A DNA stretch of 64,000 bases, from contig JBKBMG010000017.1 in the NCBI GenBank assembly GCA_046295975.1, forward strand, positions 1 through 64,000. Reading direction: 5' to 3'. The stretch's first letter is position 1. Each line of letters begins with the position of its first letter. Of this stretch, positions 1 through 8,661 are shown piece by piece. Under the pieces are notes generated by a model that saw only the letters and a program-made list of their open reading frames with translations, did no database searches and was not told the origin of the DNA. Both the position numbers and the translations under genes were made by a program. This DNA comes from UBA2357 sp046295975. GTDB lineage: Bacteria > Pseudomonadota > Gammaproteobacteria > Burkholderiales > Rhodocyclaceae.

Positions 1-268
1 GTCGCGCGCCGTGCCGCGTGCCCGGCGCGCGCGCGCGAACGACGAGACATATCAAATAGATAGGCGAGGAGTGAGCGAGTGAGTAACGCAGCAATCGGTT
101 CGCGCAGCAGATTTATTCACAGGCTCTGAGCGCGCTTGCCTCGGCGCCCATCGTGGTTCGCGGATCGCTGTCGATTCGCCCTCGCCTCGGTCGTCTACAG
201 TAGGAAGCGGACGCCCCTGGTGGCGTCCGCAGTACGTGCCCCGCGGGGGCTTCCCAGGAGACGACAGC
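1..268. other. Left-edge intergenic stretch
   Basis: No supportable gene is visible before the beta-propeller gene. The first 40 bases are an alternating G/C tract, followed by a more AT-rich patch near 45-65 and a purine-rich GAGTGAGCGAGTGAG run near 70-84. A ribosome-binding AGGAG at 256-260 belongs to the downstream gene. A promoter is probably here, but I cannot place -35/-10 boxes with confidence. Confidence 0.4.
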
Positions 269-1450
269 ATGGCACACCCATCCGACCCCACCCCGGCCGC
301 CCGGCCATCCCCAGCACCCACCACCGAACGCAGCATCGTGCTGCTGGTCGCCACGCGCAAAGGCGCGTGGCTGCTGCACGGTGACGCCCAGCGCCAGCAC
401 TGGCGCGTGGACGGCCCGCACTTCCTCGGCCACATCATCAGCCATGTGGTGCTCGACCCGCGGGACGGCCGCAGCCTGCTCGCCGCCGCCAAAACCGGCC
501 ACCTCGGCCCCACCGTATTTCGTTCCTCCGATCTCGGCCAGAGCTGGCAGGAAGCCACCCGCCCGCCCGCCTTTGCCACCACCGGCGACGGCAGCGGACG
601 CGCCGTGGATCAGAACTTCTGGCTCACCCCGGGCCATACCGACGAGCCCGGCGTGTGGTACGCCGGCACCTCGCCACAAGGCCTGTTCCGCTCGGAAGAC
701 GGCGGCGCGACCTGGTCGCCCTTCTCCGTCATCAACGAGGACCCGGACTACCGGCGCTGGATGGGCACGGTGCAGGACGGCACACCGGATGGCCCCAAGC
801 TGCATTCCATCGTGGTCGACCCGCGCGACCCTCGCCATCTCTACTTCGCAATGTCGGGCGGCGGCGTGCACGAGTCGATCGACGGCGGCGCCCACTTCGA
901 ACCCCTGCTGGACGGGCTGGATGTCGTCGAAGGCTTCGACCAGAGCGACCCGACCTTTCACGATCCGCACTGCGTACGCCTCTGTCCCAGCCGTCCCGAC
1001 CGGCTGTATCAGCAGAACCACTGCGGCATCTACCGCATCGACCGCCCCGCCCGACAGTGGGTGCGTATCGGCCGCAACATGCCGTCCGAGGTCGGCGACG
1101 TGGGTTTTCCGCTGGTCGTGCACCCGCGCGATGCCGAGACCTTGTGGGTCTTCCCCATGGACGGCCGCGACGTCTGGCCGCGTACCAGCCCGGATGGCCG
1201 TCCCGCCGCCTATCGCAGCCGCGACGGCGGCGAGACCTGGCAGCGCCTGGACGCCGGCCTGCCGCGCGAGCAGGCATGGTGGACCGTCAAGCGCCAGGCC
1301 ATGTGCGCCGATCCGATGGCCCCGCTCGGTCTGTACTTCGGCACCACCAGCGGCGAACTGTGGATGAGCGCGGACGAGGGCGACAACTGGCGCTGCATCG
1401 CCCGCCATCTGCCGGAAATCTACGCCGTGGAGACCGGCCTGCCGGCCTGA
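269..1450 (+). CDS. Asp-box beta-propeller protein (sialidase/BNR-like)
   Basis: A 393-residue protein with at least five Asp-box motifs (S-x-D-x-G-x-x-W/F): SSDLGQSW, SEDGGATW, SIDGGAHF, SRDGGETW and SADEGDNW. These mark the blades of a BNR/sialidase-type beta-propeller, as in the YCF48/exo-sialidase-like superfamily. No sialidase catalytic Arg triad can be assigned and no signal peptide is seen, so it is probably a cytoplasmic binding or scaffold protein rather than a glycosidase. The ATG at 269 was chosen over an upstream in-frame start at 236 because AGGAG lies 8 bases before it. The ThiS/MoaD-like gene follows after 11 bases, so the two form an operon. The substrate is unknown. Confidence 0.8.
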   Translation: MAHPSDPTPAARPSPAPTTERSIVLLVATRKGAWLLHGDAQRQHWRVDGPHFLGHIISHVVLDPRDGRSLLAAAKTGHLGPTVFRSSDLGQSWQEATRPPAFATTGDGSGRAVDQNFWLTPGHTDEPGVWYAGTSPQGLFRSEDGGATWSPFSVINEDPDYRRWMGTVQDGTPDGPKLHSIVVDPRDPRHLYFAMSGGGVHESIDGGAHFEPLLDGLDVVEGFDQSDPTFHDPHCVRLCPSRPDRLYQQNHCGIYRIDRPARQWVRIGRNMPSEVGDVGFPLVVHPRDAETLWVFPMDGRDVWPRTSPDGRPAAYRSRDGGETWQRLDAGLPREQAWWTVKRQAMCADPMAPLGLYFGTTSGELWMSADEGDNWRCIARHLPEIYAVETGLPA

Positions 1451-1461
1451 GGAGGTACGCG

Positions 1462-1722
1462 ATGAAGGTGCTCATCCCCAGCCCCCTGCATGCCTACACG
1501 CAAGGCCAACGCTGGGTGAACGCACACGGCGACAGCCTCGCCGCCGTGCTCGACGACCTCGACCGCCAGTTTCCCGGCATCCGCTTCCGCATGGTCGACG
1601 AGCAAGGCCGCGCCCGCCCGCACATGCGCATCTTCGTCAATGGCGCGGCCGTGTTCGACCTGTCCATGGCGCTGCGCGACACCGACGAAGTCGGCATCGT
1701 GCAGGCCTTGAGCGGGGGCTAG
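1462..1722 (+). CDS. ThiS/MoaD-family ubiquitin-like sulfur-carrier protein
   Basis: An 86-residue beta-grasp protein ending in Gly-Gly, the residues that are adenylated and thiocarboxylated in ThiS and MoaD. The central stretch with MRIFVNG, then a hydrophobic segment and D-x-V-x-I, fits the MoaD/ThiS fold. The start lies 11 bases after the stop of the propeller gene with GGAGG upstream, so translation is probably coupled. No thiG, moaE or E1-like gene is nearby. It is therefore more likely a stand-alone sulfur carrier or conjugating modifier tied to the propeller protein than the thiamine or molybdopterin carrier, which is an inference. Confidence 0.8.
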   Translation: MKVLIPSPLHAYTQGQRWVNAHGDSLAAVLDDLDRQFPGIRFRMVDEQGRARPHMRIFVNGAAVFDLSMALRDTDEVGIVQALSGG

Positions 1723-2115
1723 TCAGCCCGTCGCCGGGGTCGGGCAGGCCGGCGCAGCGAAGCGGAACGGGCCCACGGCCAAACGGGGGTGAGTACGCGA
1801 CCGCGACAACCCGGGATCTGCAAATACCGGGGCGACCCGCCCCGCTTCACCCTCCGTCCTATCAAACGGCGTGCCAGCGCCGACCCCGGCGCGCGCTGAC
1901 CGCACTCGCCCGCCGAATCAGCCACTTGCCCCCGGCCTTGGCCGCAACCTGACTGCCAACGCCACTGCCATCGTCTGCCAACTGTCGGCACCACAGTGAC
2001 GCCTCCTGGGCGTTGGAGGATTTGTCGGGAAGCGCACCGCAGATGTCGGCCACGTCGCCGCGACTTCCAGACGTCTGCCCGCGTGACAAGCCAAGCCGTA
2101 CCCCTGGCACCGGGA
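1723..2115. other. Convergent intergenic spacer, no gene seen
   Basis: About 390 bases between the ThiS-like gene and the convergent MFS gene. An open leftward frame continues through much of it as a shadow of the transporter gene, but it has no start of its own and no recognisable domain. Several short GC-rich inverted repeats could end transcription, but none has a clear T-tract. Confidence 0.4.
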
Positions 2116-3327
2116 TCATCGACGCAGTCTTGTGACAACCAGAATCTGCAGCAGGGCGCCCGTTCCAGCCACTGCCGCCGCCATGACGGGCAGCGTCCAC
2201 GACGGCCAGTGCAACAACAACATCAGACCGCCGCCCGCCGCACCAATAGCACTGCCCAGGTAGAGCACCGACTCGTTCAAGGCGACGGCAAGATTGCCAT
2301 CGCCGTGCGGCTCGCGCGTGTGGATCAGGTCGTTGTTCTGAGGTACCTGCAAGGCCCAGCCAACCGCGCCCCAGACCGCGATCGGTACCAGAGCCACGCT
2401 GACGTGCCATGCCGCGGTAAATGGTACAGACAGCAACGCCACGGTTAGCATGAGCATGATGAGGAGCGTCACGACAGGCCCCGGTACGCGATCCACAATC
2501 GGTCCGATCAACACGCTGCCCAGCACGCCGCCGATACCCCAGACCCAGAGATAGGGTGTTACCGAGCGGACGCCACCGTACTCCGGTGCTGCAAGAAAGG
2601 GAGCGATGAACGTGTACATACCCAGACTGGCAATCGCTGCGCACAGGGACACCAGAAGAATCGTCACGACCCGCACGTCGGCCAGCAATCGGAGTTTTCG
2701 GCGGAACGCAACGGAGTCCGGCGCCGGCAGCGACGGCAGACGCCCGGCCAGACCCGCAAGCGCAAGCGCTCCGAAGGCGGCCACCGACCAGAAAGCGGAG
2801 GCCCACCCAAGACGTTCGGCCAGCAACAGCCCAAGCGGCACACCCAGAACCGTGCCACTCGCCATTCCGGCCATGACCACCGCGATGGCCCGGCCGCGCC
2901 GCGATGGGGACAGCGTCGCCACTGCGGCAATACCGGCTGCGAGATACACGCCCGACCCAATCCCCGCCAGTGCGCGGAATGCCAGCAACCACGCAAAGTG
3001 GGACACCAACGCACTTGCCACATTGGCCAGCACGAAGATCCCGAGCGCCACAAGCAGCGCGGCGCGTTGGTGCTGTACCGGCAGCAGCGCAACGACCACT
3101 GGCGATCCAAGGCCGTAGGCCAAGGTGAAGGCGGTCACAAGTTGTGCGGCGGCCGCAACGGGTACGGCAAACGCCGACTCGATCAGTGGAATCAAGCCAG
3201 CCGTGACGTAAGACGCCATGCCCAGGGCAAAGGCTTCGAGCGCGATCAGATACACGGCGGCGTGGCGCGAGGCCTCGACCAACTCGGGCCGAACCGACAT
3301 TCGATGTGCTTCAGTGCAAGGATTCAT
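2116..3327 (-). CDS. MFS efflux transporter (AraJ/NepI-like)
   Basis: A 403-residue polytopic membrane protein with about 12 hydrophobic segments. It has a MFS motif-A-like region (LSPSRRGRAIAVVMAG) and the GXXXGVPLG motif-C-like stretch of the drug:H+ antiporter-1 group. It probably exports a small molecule such as a drug, nucleoside or sugar across the inner membrane. The ATG at 3327 was preferred to a GTG at 3369 because AAGGGA lies just upstream of it. It is divergent from an XRE regulator 92 bases away, which most likely controls it. The substrate cannot be deduced. Confidence 0.85.
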   Translation of the reverse strand: MNPCTEAHRMSVRPELVEASRHAAVYLIALEAFALGMASYVTAGLIPLIESAFAVPVAAAAQLVTAFTLAYGLGSPVVVALLPVQHQRAALLVALGIFVLANVASALVSHFAWLLAFRALAGIGSGVYLAAGIAAVATLSPSRRGRAIAVVMAGMASGTVLGVPLGLLLAERLGWASAFWSVAAFGALALAGLAGRLPSLPAPDSVAFRRKLRLLADVRVVTILLVSLCAAIASLGMYTFIAPFLAAPEYGGVRSVTPYLWVWGIGGVLGSVLIGPIVDRVPGPVVTLLIMLMLTVALLSVPFTAAWHVSVALVPIAVWGAVGWALQVPQNNDLIHTREPHGDGNLAVALNESVLYLGSAIGAAGGGLMLLLHWPSWTLPVMAAAVAGTGALLQILVVTRLRR

Positions 3328-3397
3328 TCCGCTTCCCTTGATGACGAAAGCGGCATTCTTGCGTGACACTTAAACCATTACAATTTGTCTTCTTATG

Positions 3398-3416
3398 CTA
3401 TTACTCGTGGCAATAG
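3398..3416. promoter_or_regulatory. Possible XRE operator between transporter and regulator
   Basis: An interrupted inverted repeat CTATT-N9-AATAG lies directly before the regulator's start codon in the AT-rich divergent promoter region (3328-3419). An autoregulatory operator in this place is typical of regulator/transporter pairs. Seen as sequence symmetry only; binding is inferred. Confidence 0.35.
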
Positions 3417-3419
3417 TTC

Positions 3420-4202
3420 ATGCACAGCCTTAAACGCACGCGTAACGAACTGGGCGAGTTTCTCAAAGCTTGCCGGGCGCGTCTCACACCGGCCGACGTC
3501 GGTTTGCCCAACGGAAGCAGACGGCGAACGCCCGGTCTGCGCCGCGAGGAAGTAGCCGCACTCTCGGGCGTCGGGCTGACCTGGTACACCTGGCTTGAGC
3601 AGGGGCGCGACATCGGCGTCTCCTCGAACTTCCTCGAGAGCCTCGCACGTGCGCTAAAGCTCGACGCCGCTGAACGCAGACACCTGTTCCTGCTTGCGCA
3701 CGCCCGCCCGCCTTCGGAGCCGGGCAGAACGTGGTGTGTGGTGCCACCCCTGATACTGCGATTGATGCGCGATCTTAGGCCCCATGCGGCCTACGTGCTG
3801 AACTTGCGCTGGGACGTTCTGGCCTTCAACGGTCCGGCGGCCCAACTCTTCGGCTTTGAAGACTACCCTCCGGAGCGGCGCAACCTGCTATGGATGCTGT
3901 TCGTCGATCAGAAGCTGCGCGAGCGTGTCATCGCATGGGAGGAACAGTCGCAGCACATGCTGTCGAGCTTCCGCCGGGACTTTGCCAACGCGACGCACGA
4001 AACAGACATACACGCACTCGTGAACGAACTCAAACACGTTTCACCAGAATTCAGGCACCTCTGGGAACGTCATGCAGTACAGATGCCTCGTGAGCGCACG
4101 CTCGAACTGCAGGTGAATGGCGAGGCGCTGCTGTTCGAGCACACCTCGCTGACAATCGACGCCGAGCGTCATCTGAGGCTCGTGGTATTTGCCCGGCAAT
4201 GA
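3420..4202 (+). CDS. XRE-family regulator with MmyB-like ligand-binding domain
   Basis: A 260-residue transcription factor. Residues ~8-85 form a helix-turn-helix domain (TPGLRREEVAALSGVGLTWYTWLEQGR), the hallmark of the HTH_31/MmyB group. Residues ~100-255 form the MmyB-like PAS-type ligand domain (LNLRWDVLAFN...A). Members of this family commonly repress or activate a divergent efflux or oxidoreductase gene in response to a hydrophobic ligand. Here the divergent partner is the MFS transporter at 2116-3327. The upstream ribosome-binding site is weak. Confidence 0.88.
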   Translation: MHSLKRTRNELGEFLKACRARLTPADVGLPNGSRRRTPGLRREEVAALSGVGLTWYTWLEQGRDIGVSSNFLESLARALKLDAAERRHLFLLAHARPPSEPGRTWCVVPPLILRLMRDLRPHAAYVLNLRWDVLAFNGPAAQLFGFEDYPPERRNLLWMLFVDQKLRERVIAWEEQSQHMLSSFRRDFANATHETDIHALVNELKHVSPEFRHLWERHAVQMPRERTLELQVNGEALLFEHTSLTIDAERHLRLVVFARQ

Positions 4203-4250
4203 TCGACCACCACCAAGACGTGCCATCCGACGCGGCGTCCGGATGTCACG

Positions 4251-4703
4251 TCAGCGCCCCGCAAGGGGGCAGAAGACATCGTGCCTGGTGATTCGGGCAT
4301 GCTGCGCGGCACGCCCGAACAGCTCGTGGATCAGCGGCTTCCCGTCGAATTGATACATGAAGGCCGTGCTGCCACGACGATAGCCGACGCTGATGTACGC
4401 CCCATCCGACGTGCGTCGTTCATTCGCAATGACCCGCGCTTCGCTGAGATCCGATCGCAAGAGCTGATGGTAGTCGAACGTTCCGCCTGGCACCTCCGCG
4501 CAGGCCGGCAACACGCCAAACCCCGCCCGGGCGGAGCCGTCGGGAAGGATCTCCAGAAAGTCGCCCTCAGACATCATGATCACGATCGCATCGGGTGCCG
4601 AGACCGATGACATCGCCAGGCCGAACGGCAACATCGAAGCCCATGCGCAGAGCACGAGCGCGCCACGCCTGCCAGCCCGCCCCAAATGCAAGGCCGAGCG
4701 CAT
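4251..4703 (-). CDS. Hypothetical exported protein
   Basis: About 150 residues with an N-terminal signal sequence (basic start, then LVLCAWASMLPFGLAMS) and a small soluble domain with two or three Cys residues. I do not recognise the family. The ATG at 4703 shares its A/TG with the TGA stop of the upstream ydeI-like gene (TGATG), so it is translationally coupled to that gene. A GTG one codon earlier is the alternative start. It is probably periplasmic; the function is unknown. Confidence 0.6.
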   Translation of the reverse strand: MRSALHLGRAGRRGALVLCAWASMLPFGLAMSSVSAPDAIVIMMSEGDFLEILPDGSARAGFGVLPACAEVPGGTFDYHQLLRSDLSEARVIANERRTSDGAYISVGYRRGSTAFMYQFDGKPLIHELFGRAAQHARITRHDVFCPLAGR

Positions 4704-5287
4704 CACGATGTGCGCTTCCGGGCGAGCGCAGCGACCTGATCCGCCCGCTTCGGCGCACTGAAAGCCTTGCTGTAGAACCCCGAAGGATCAAAGCAGCACA
4801 CCCGGCGCTTGCCGGCGGCGAGCATCTGGCAAGCGTCATTGATGCGCTTCGCCCGGGTCTTCGCTTGCTTGGCCGTTGTGACCCAGTGGACCCAGTCGAG
4901 GCGCGCGATGGTCGTCGTCTGTTGCCACACCGCCCAGGCCTCGGGGGCTGCGGCCAGGGCCTCGCGCAAGTCGGCTGGCAGTTCGGGCTCCGGCTCCTCG
5001 GCCACCGGCAAGATGCGGACGGTCACGACGTCACCTGCGGCAACCCCGGCAGCCTCAAGTAGCACCCGACTCACCCGCAGCCAGTGGCTCAACTGCCCAT
5101 CCGGCTCGAGCGTCGCCCGAAAGCCATGCCCCGCCAGCTGGCCATCCACCGTCGTACGCCCGCGCCGCGGAAGCGTGGCACTGACCGATTTGGGCAGCAC
5201 CACGAAAGCCCACGGCTTCTCGCCGTCCGACAGCACCGGGCTGAGCAGCTCGGCCTGAAAGCACGATGTGGTTTCGTCCCCTTCCAT
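4703..5287 (-). CDS. YdeI/OmpD-associated family protein (DUF1905 + YdeI domain)
   Basis: A 194-residue cytoplasmic protein. The N-terminal ~95 residues form a DUF1905 beta-barrel-like domain (FVVLPKSVSATLPRRGRTTVDGQLAG). The C-terminal ~70 residues carry the YdeI/bacteriocin-protection helical domain (WVTTAKQAKTRAKRINDACQMLAAGKRR, ending in FYSKAF). YdeI homologues are linked to envelope stress and polymyxin or bacteriocin tolerance, but the molecular role is not known. GGAGTG precedes the ATG at 5287. It is the first gene of a two-gene leftward unit. Confidence 0.85.
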   Translation of the reverse strand: MEGDETTSCFQAELLSPVLSDGEKPWAFVVLPKSVSATLPRRGRTTVDGQLAGHGFRATLEPDGQLSHWLRVSRVLLEAAGVAAGDVVTVRILPVAEEPEPELPADLREALAAAPEAWAVWQQTTTIARLDWVHWVTTAKQAKTRAKRINDACQMLAAGKRRVCCFDPSGFYSKAFSAPKRADQVAALARKRTS

Positions 5288-5474
5288 ACCAAATCACTCC
5301 ATGAGACGGCCGCAGTCGCACTCGATGCGCCTGCAAAGACATCGCCTGGACGCAAGCGTAACGCCATGCGGTCGCCAGGGAAAGGGTGAGCGACAAGTCA
5401 CAGAAGCACCTTGTCCACTCACACTCGTCGGCGTCAAGACGTCGCGTCTCCGGACCTGCGAGGCCGACACGCGT

Positions 5475-6227
5475 TCATGAGAATCGCCGCTCCTCCATCA
5501 AGGCTACGGCGTCGGCGCCGGCGGGAAAGCGCAGCTGGCCCGACGCATCGTTCACTGCTTGCCAGACGCCTGCTGCCACATCGGCCGCCGTGGTCACCGT
5601 AGTGACCTTGGCGAAACCGGCGAACACGTCGCGCGCGAACGGTTCGTAGGCTTCGGGAACCAGCCCCTGCATGCGCTGCAGGCCGTTGGCGGCAAAGCGG
5701 GTTGAGGGACCGTAGCCGGGTGCAACCAGCTTCACCATGACGTTGAAGGCCTTGAGCTCGTACTCGAGCGACGCGGTAAACCCATCGATGGCGGTCTTGC
5801 TGGCCGTGTAGGCCGCAACCAGTGGAAACGGCGCCAGCGTCGCGCTCGAGGTGACGTTCACGATGGTGCCGGCCCGGCGCTCCCGGAATTGCGGAATGAT
5901 CGCCTGGCACATGACCATCACACCGAAGGTGTTGGTCTCGAACAGGTCGCGCACCGTCGACATCGGTGTGGCTTCGAACGCTCCGAACAGTCCGATGCCG
6001 GCGTTATTCACGAGCACGTCGATAGGGCCGGCGATCGCCAGTGCGTTCGCGATGCTTTCGGGGTTGGTGACGTCCAGCGCCACAACGCGCAGCCGGTCAG
6101 AGGTGGGGAAGAGATCCTCCCGCGGGGTGCGCATCGTGGCGATGACCTCCCAGTCCTGTGCGAGAAAGTGGCGGGCGATTTCCAGGCCATAGCCGGACGA
6201 GCAGCCAGTGATCAGTACGGTCTTCAT
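5475..6227 (-). CDS. Short-chain dehydrogenase/reductase (SDR)
   Basis: A 250-residue classical SDR. The Rossmann motif TGCSSGYG is at residues ~7-14, DV at ~52, NNAG at ~77-80, catalytic Ser in NVTSSA at ~125, and YTASK at ~141-145, giving the Ser-Tyr-Lys triad. The NAD(P)-dependent substrate is unknown. The ATG at 6227 begins directly with MKTVLITG, the expected SDR start, although the frame stays open upstream. It is divergent from an AraC-type regulator, a very common arrangement in which the regulator controls the SDR. Confidence 0.92.
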   Translation of the reverse strand: MKTVLITGCSSGYGLEIARHFLAQDWEVIATMRTPREDLFPTSDRLRVVALDVTNPESIANALAIAGPIDVLVNNAGIGLFGAFEATPMSTVRDLFETNTFGVMVMCQAIIPQFRERRAGTIVNVTSSATLAPFPLVAAYTASKTAIDGFTASLEYELKAFNVMVKLVAPGYGPSTRFAANGLQRMQGLVPEAYEPFARDVFAGFAKVTTVTTAADVAAGVWQAVNDASGQLRFPAGADAVALMEERRFS

Positions 6228-6263
6228 TGCTATGCTCCGAGGGGTGGTTTGACTTGGAGCGAA

Positions 6264-6294
6264 CGATAGACCGGCCAAGCAGGATGATCGATAG
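6264..6294. promoter_or_regulatory. Direct repeat in SDR/AraC divergent promoter
   Basis: CGATAG occurs at 6264-6269 and again at 6289-6294, a 25-base spacing. The second copy continues into GTCTATAG, which is partly self-complementary. AraC-family proteins usually bind tandem sites roughly two helical turns apart, so this may be the operator shared by both genes. Inferred. Confidence 0.3.
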
Positions 6295-6329
6295 TCTATA
6301 GTTCTATTTTGTTTACTGATCGTCCAGAC

Positions 6330-7226
6330 ATGAGTGATCCACTTTCCGAGGTAGTGCGGCTGCTGCGTCCACGCGCCGTTTTTGCCAACATCATCAGCGG
6401 AAAGGGAAGTTGGGCCGTGCGCTACTCCGAGTATGGGAAGCCCAGTTTTTGTGTTGTTTTGGACGGATGCGCTCTGCTGGAGGTTGATGGGCACGAACCA
6501 AGCACCGTTCGCGCGGGCGACTTCATCCTGTTGCCCACGACGCCAGCCTTCACGATTTCCAGCTTTGCGCCAGTGCCACCGGTCTGCATGGATCCCCATC
6601 AAGTCGCCGGCGGCACAGCCGAACTACGCTATGGCGAGCAAGAGGGTCCCCCGGACATGCGGTCTTTGGGCGGTTCGTTCATCTTCGATTGTGTCGACCC
6701 AGCGCTGCTGGTCTCCCTGTTGCCAAAGGTGGTGCACGTCCAGGGTTCGATGCGACTGTCACAGTTGGTGCAGATGGTAGGTGTGGAATCCGCCGACCAG
6801 AGGCCGGGCTGCGAGTTTGTTCTTTCTCGGCTAGTGGAGTTGCTACTTGTCGAAGCGATGCGCTCGACGGCAACCGGCAGCGCGCCGGCGGGGCTGTTGC
6901 GGGCCCTGGGTGATGAGCGACTGGCTCGGGTCTTGACGCAGATGCACGAACACATCGACAGGCCCTGGAATGTCGCGCAACTGGCGAAGATCGCGGCCCT
7001 TTCCCGCTCTGCATTCTTCGAGCGCTTCACACGCATGGTTGGGGTGGCGCCCATGGAGTATCTGGTTGCCTGGCGCATGGAGATCGCGAAGGAACTGCTC
7101 CGAGGCAACAACCTGCCGGTTTCCACGGTAGCCGAGCGCGTCGGGTACGGTTCCAGCAGTGCATTCAGCATTGCCTTCAGCAGGCAGGTCGGACAGCCGC
7201 CGAGCCAGTACGCGAGAGCCCAGTAG
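6330..7226 (+). CDS. AraC-family transcriptional regulator (cupin type)
   Basis: A 298-residue regulator. Residues ~1-190 form an AraC_binding/cupin_6 ligand domain (GSWAVRYSEYGKPSFCVVLDG; AGDFILLP). Residues ~205-298 form the double helix-turn-helix (WNVAQLAKIAALSRSAFFERFTR and PVSTVAERVGYGSSSAFSIAFSRQVG). The start was set at the ATG at 6330 rather than an in-frame TTG at 6309. It is divergent from the SDR gene and probably activates it. Confidence 0.92.
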   Translation: MSDPLSEVVRLLRPRAVFANIISGKGSWAVRYSEYGKPSFCVVLDGCALLEVDGHEPSTVRAGDFILLPTTPAFTISSFAPVPPVCMDPHQVAGGTAELRYGEQEGPPDMRSLGGSFIFDCVDPALLVSLLPKVVHVQGSMRLSQLVQMVGVESADQRPGCEFVLSRLVELLLVEAMRSTATGSAPAGLLRALGDERLARVLTQMHEHIDRPWNVAQLAKIAALSRSAFFERFTRMVGVAPMEYLVAWRMEIAKELLRGNNLPVSTVAERVGYGSSSAFSIAFSRQVGQPPSQYARAQ

Positions 7227-7412
7227 TCCAACGCTGAGCGCATTTCCAGCGTCACCCGAGACCCATTGCGCGCCACCTACATACGCACCTGCGCTCGGCA
7301 AACTACTGAACGCGCTTCGATCGTCAGGCTTCAGGCAATCGGCACGGTTTCTTCAGCGTTGTTCTTGGGTGTGCGACCACTGACCGGTACCCCGAAAGCG
7401 CCAAGATGCCAA

Positions 7413-8237
7413 TCACTGCACACCTTTCGATACGACCATAGGGGTTGGGTCGGCCCCAGCGCTATAGCCATGCGACTCGGTTGCGAAGCGGCCAGCGCGC
7501 TTGCACTCGGCTACATCTTGCTCCGCTGCCACCCGCACCCCGTCGTCGCCAGACCCTGGCGACGGGAACAGGCCCCGCAAAGCGGTCTCGCCCGCGGGGG
7601 TGAATACCACCGCTCGGGATCCGGGTTCGCGCTGCGCCCAGCCGATCGCCTGAATCCGCTGAAACAGCGCCGCCCCAAGCGCGCCAGCAAGGTGGTGGCG
7701 GCGCTCGCTCCAGTCCAGGCACGCACGGCAGAGCGGGCGTGATCGCGTCTCGATCTGCCGCGTGTCGATCCCGATGCGCTCGAACCATGTGCGCCCTTGC
7801 GATGTGAGTTGGGGCCCGTCGACGCCACTGCGGAGCAAACCATGACGAAGCATCTCGGCATATGCGAACACGCCGAGTTCGCCCGCAAGATGGTCATAGC
7901 AAACCCGGGCCTTGCGAATCGTGGGATCACGCGGACCGAAGCGGCGACCCAAGGCCGCCACCCCGGCAGCGAGCCCCATCATGGACTCGAGTAGTTCGGC
8001 GACCTCGGCACCGGCCAGACGGAAGTAGCGGTGCCGACCTTGCCGGTCGACCTCGATCAAGCCGGCATCGAGAAGCTTCGCGAGATGCGAGCTGACGGTC
8101 TGCCTGGTTACCCCGGCCGCGTCCGCCAACTCGGTGGCCGTATGGGCGCGGCCGCTCATCAGCGCGGACAGCACCGCCGCCCGTGCGTTGTCGCCCATCA
8201 GTGCGGCGATCCTGGCGATGTTCGGTCCTTCAGCCAT
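7413..8237 (-). CDS. ArsR-type winged-helix regulator with C-terminal domain
   Basis: A 274-residue protein. Residues ~10-85 are an ArsR-type winged helix (ARAAVLSALMSGR...TATELADAAGVTRQTVSSHLAKLLDAGLI...YFRLAG). The remaining ~190 residues form a domain seen in long ArsR relatives, with PLCRACLDWSERRHHLAGALGAAL. The two Cys of CRAC may bind metal or sense redox, but no classical ArsR metal site is obvious. It is divergent from the NIPSNAP/ABM operon 76 bases away and probably regulates it. Confidence 0.85.
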   Translation of the reverse strand: MAEGPNIARIAALMGDNARAAVLSALMSGRAHTATELADAAGVTRQTVSSHLAKLLDAGLIEVDRQGRHRYFRLAGAEVAELLESMMGLAAGVAALGRRFGPRDPTIRKARVCYDHLAGELGVFAYAEMLRHGLLRSGVDGPQLTSQGRTWFERIGIDTRQIETRSRPLCRACLDWSERRHHLAGALGAALFQRIQAIGWAQREPGSRAVVFTPAGETALRGLFPSPGSGDDGVRVAAEQDVAECKRAGRFATESHGYSAGADPTPMVVSKGVQ

Positions 8238-8313
8238 GCTTCGACCCCCATCGAATCAACATGAATCCGCCCCCCACTATAGTCTCTGCACCCCACTCAC
8301 GAGAGACGCGCGC

Positions 8314-8661
8314 ATGACCATCACCTGCATCATCCGCTATGAAATCGACCCCTTCCAGCGCGAGGCCTTCAAGGCCTATGCCGAGCACTGGGGCCGCATC
8401 ATTCCACGCTGTGGCGGCCATCTCATCGGTTACTTCCTGCCACACGAGGGTAGCAACAACGTCGCCTGGGGCTTGATTGCATTCCAAAGCCTCGCCGCGT
8501 ACGAAGCCTACCGCGCCCGCCTGAAGGTCGACGCCGAAGGACGCGCGAACTTCGCCAGCGCAGAAGCCCACCGGTTCATTTTGAAAGAGGAACGCACGTT
8601 CGTGGAAGCGGTGGATGGCACCGTCGGCATCCCGCCCGTGCAAGGAGGTCTCGGCCAATGA
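8314..8661 (+). CDS. NIPSNAP-family protein
   Basis: A 115-residue ferredoxin-like (dimeric alpha/beta barrel) protein of the NIPSNAP family, recognised from IIRYEIDPFQREAFKAYAEHWGRIIPRCGGHLIGYFLPHEG and the later YRARL. Family members are small-molecule-binding or monooxygenase-like proteins with poorly known roles. The ATG at 8314 has GAGAG upstream. Its stop overlaps the start of the next gene (ATGA), so the two are co-translated and may form a heteromeric barrel. Confidence 0.85.
   Translation: MTITCIIRYEIDPFQREAFKAYAEHWGRIIPRCGGHLIGYFLPHEGSNNVAWGLIAFQSLAAYEAYRARLKVDAEGRANFASAEAHRFILKEERTFVEAVDGTVGIPPVQGGLGQ

Noticed and set aside
27..40. CG dinucleotide tract as a repeat array
   Set aside because: A short homogeneous run at the window edge. 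Nothing beyond composition supports a functional repeat.
1862..2115. C-terminal fragment of a gene on the minus strand below the MFS gene
   Set aside because: The frame is an out-of-frame extension of the MFS coding region, with no start and no similarity that I recognise.
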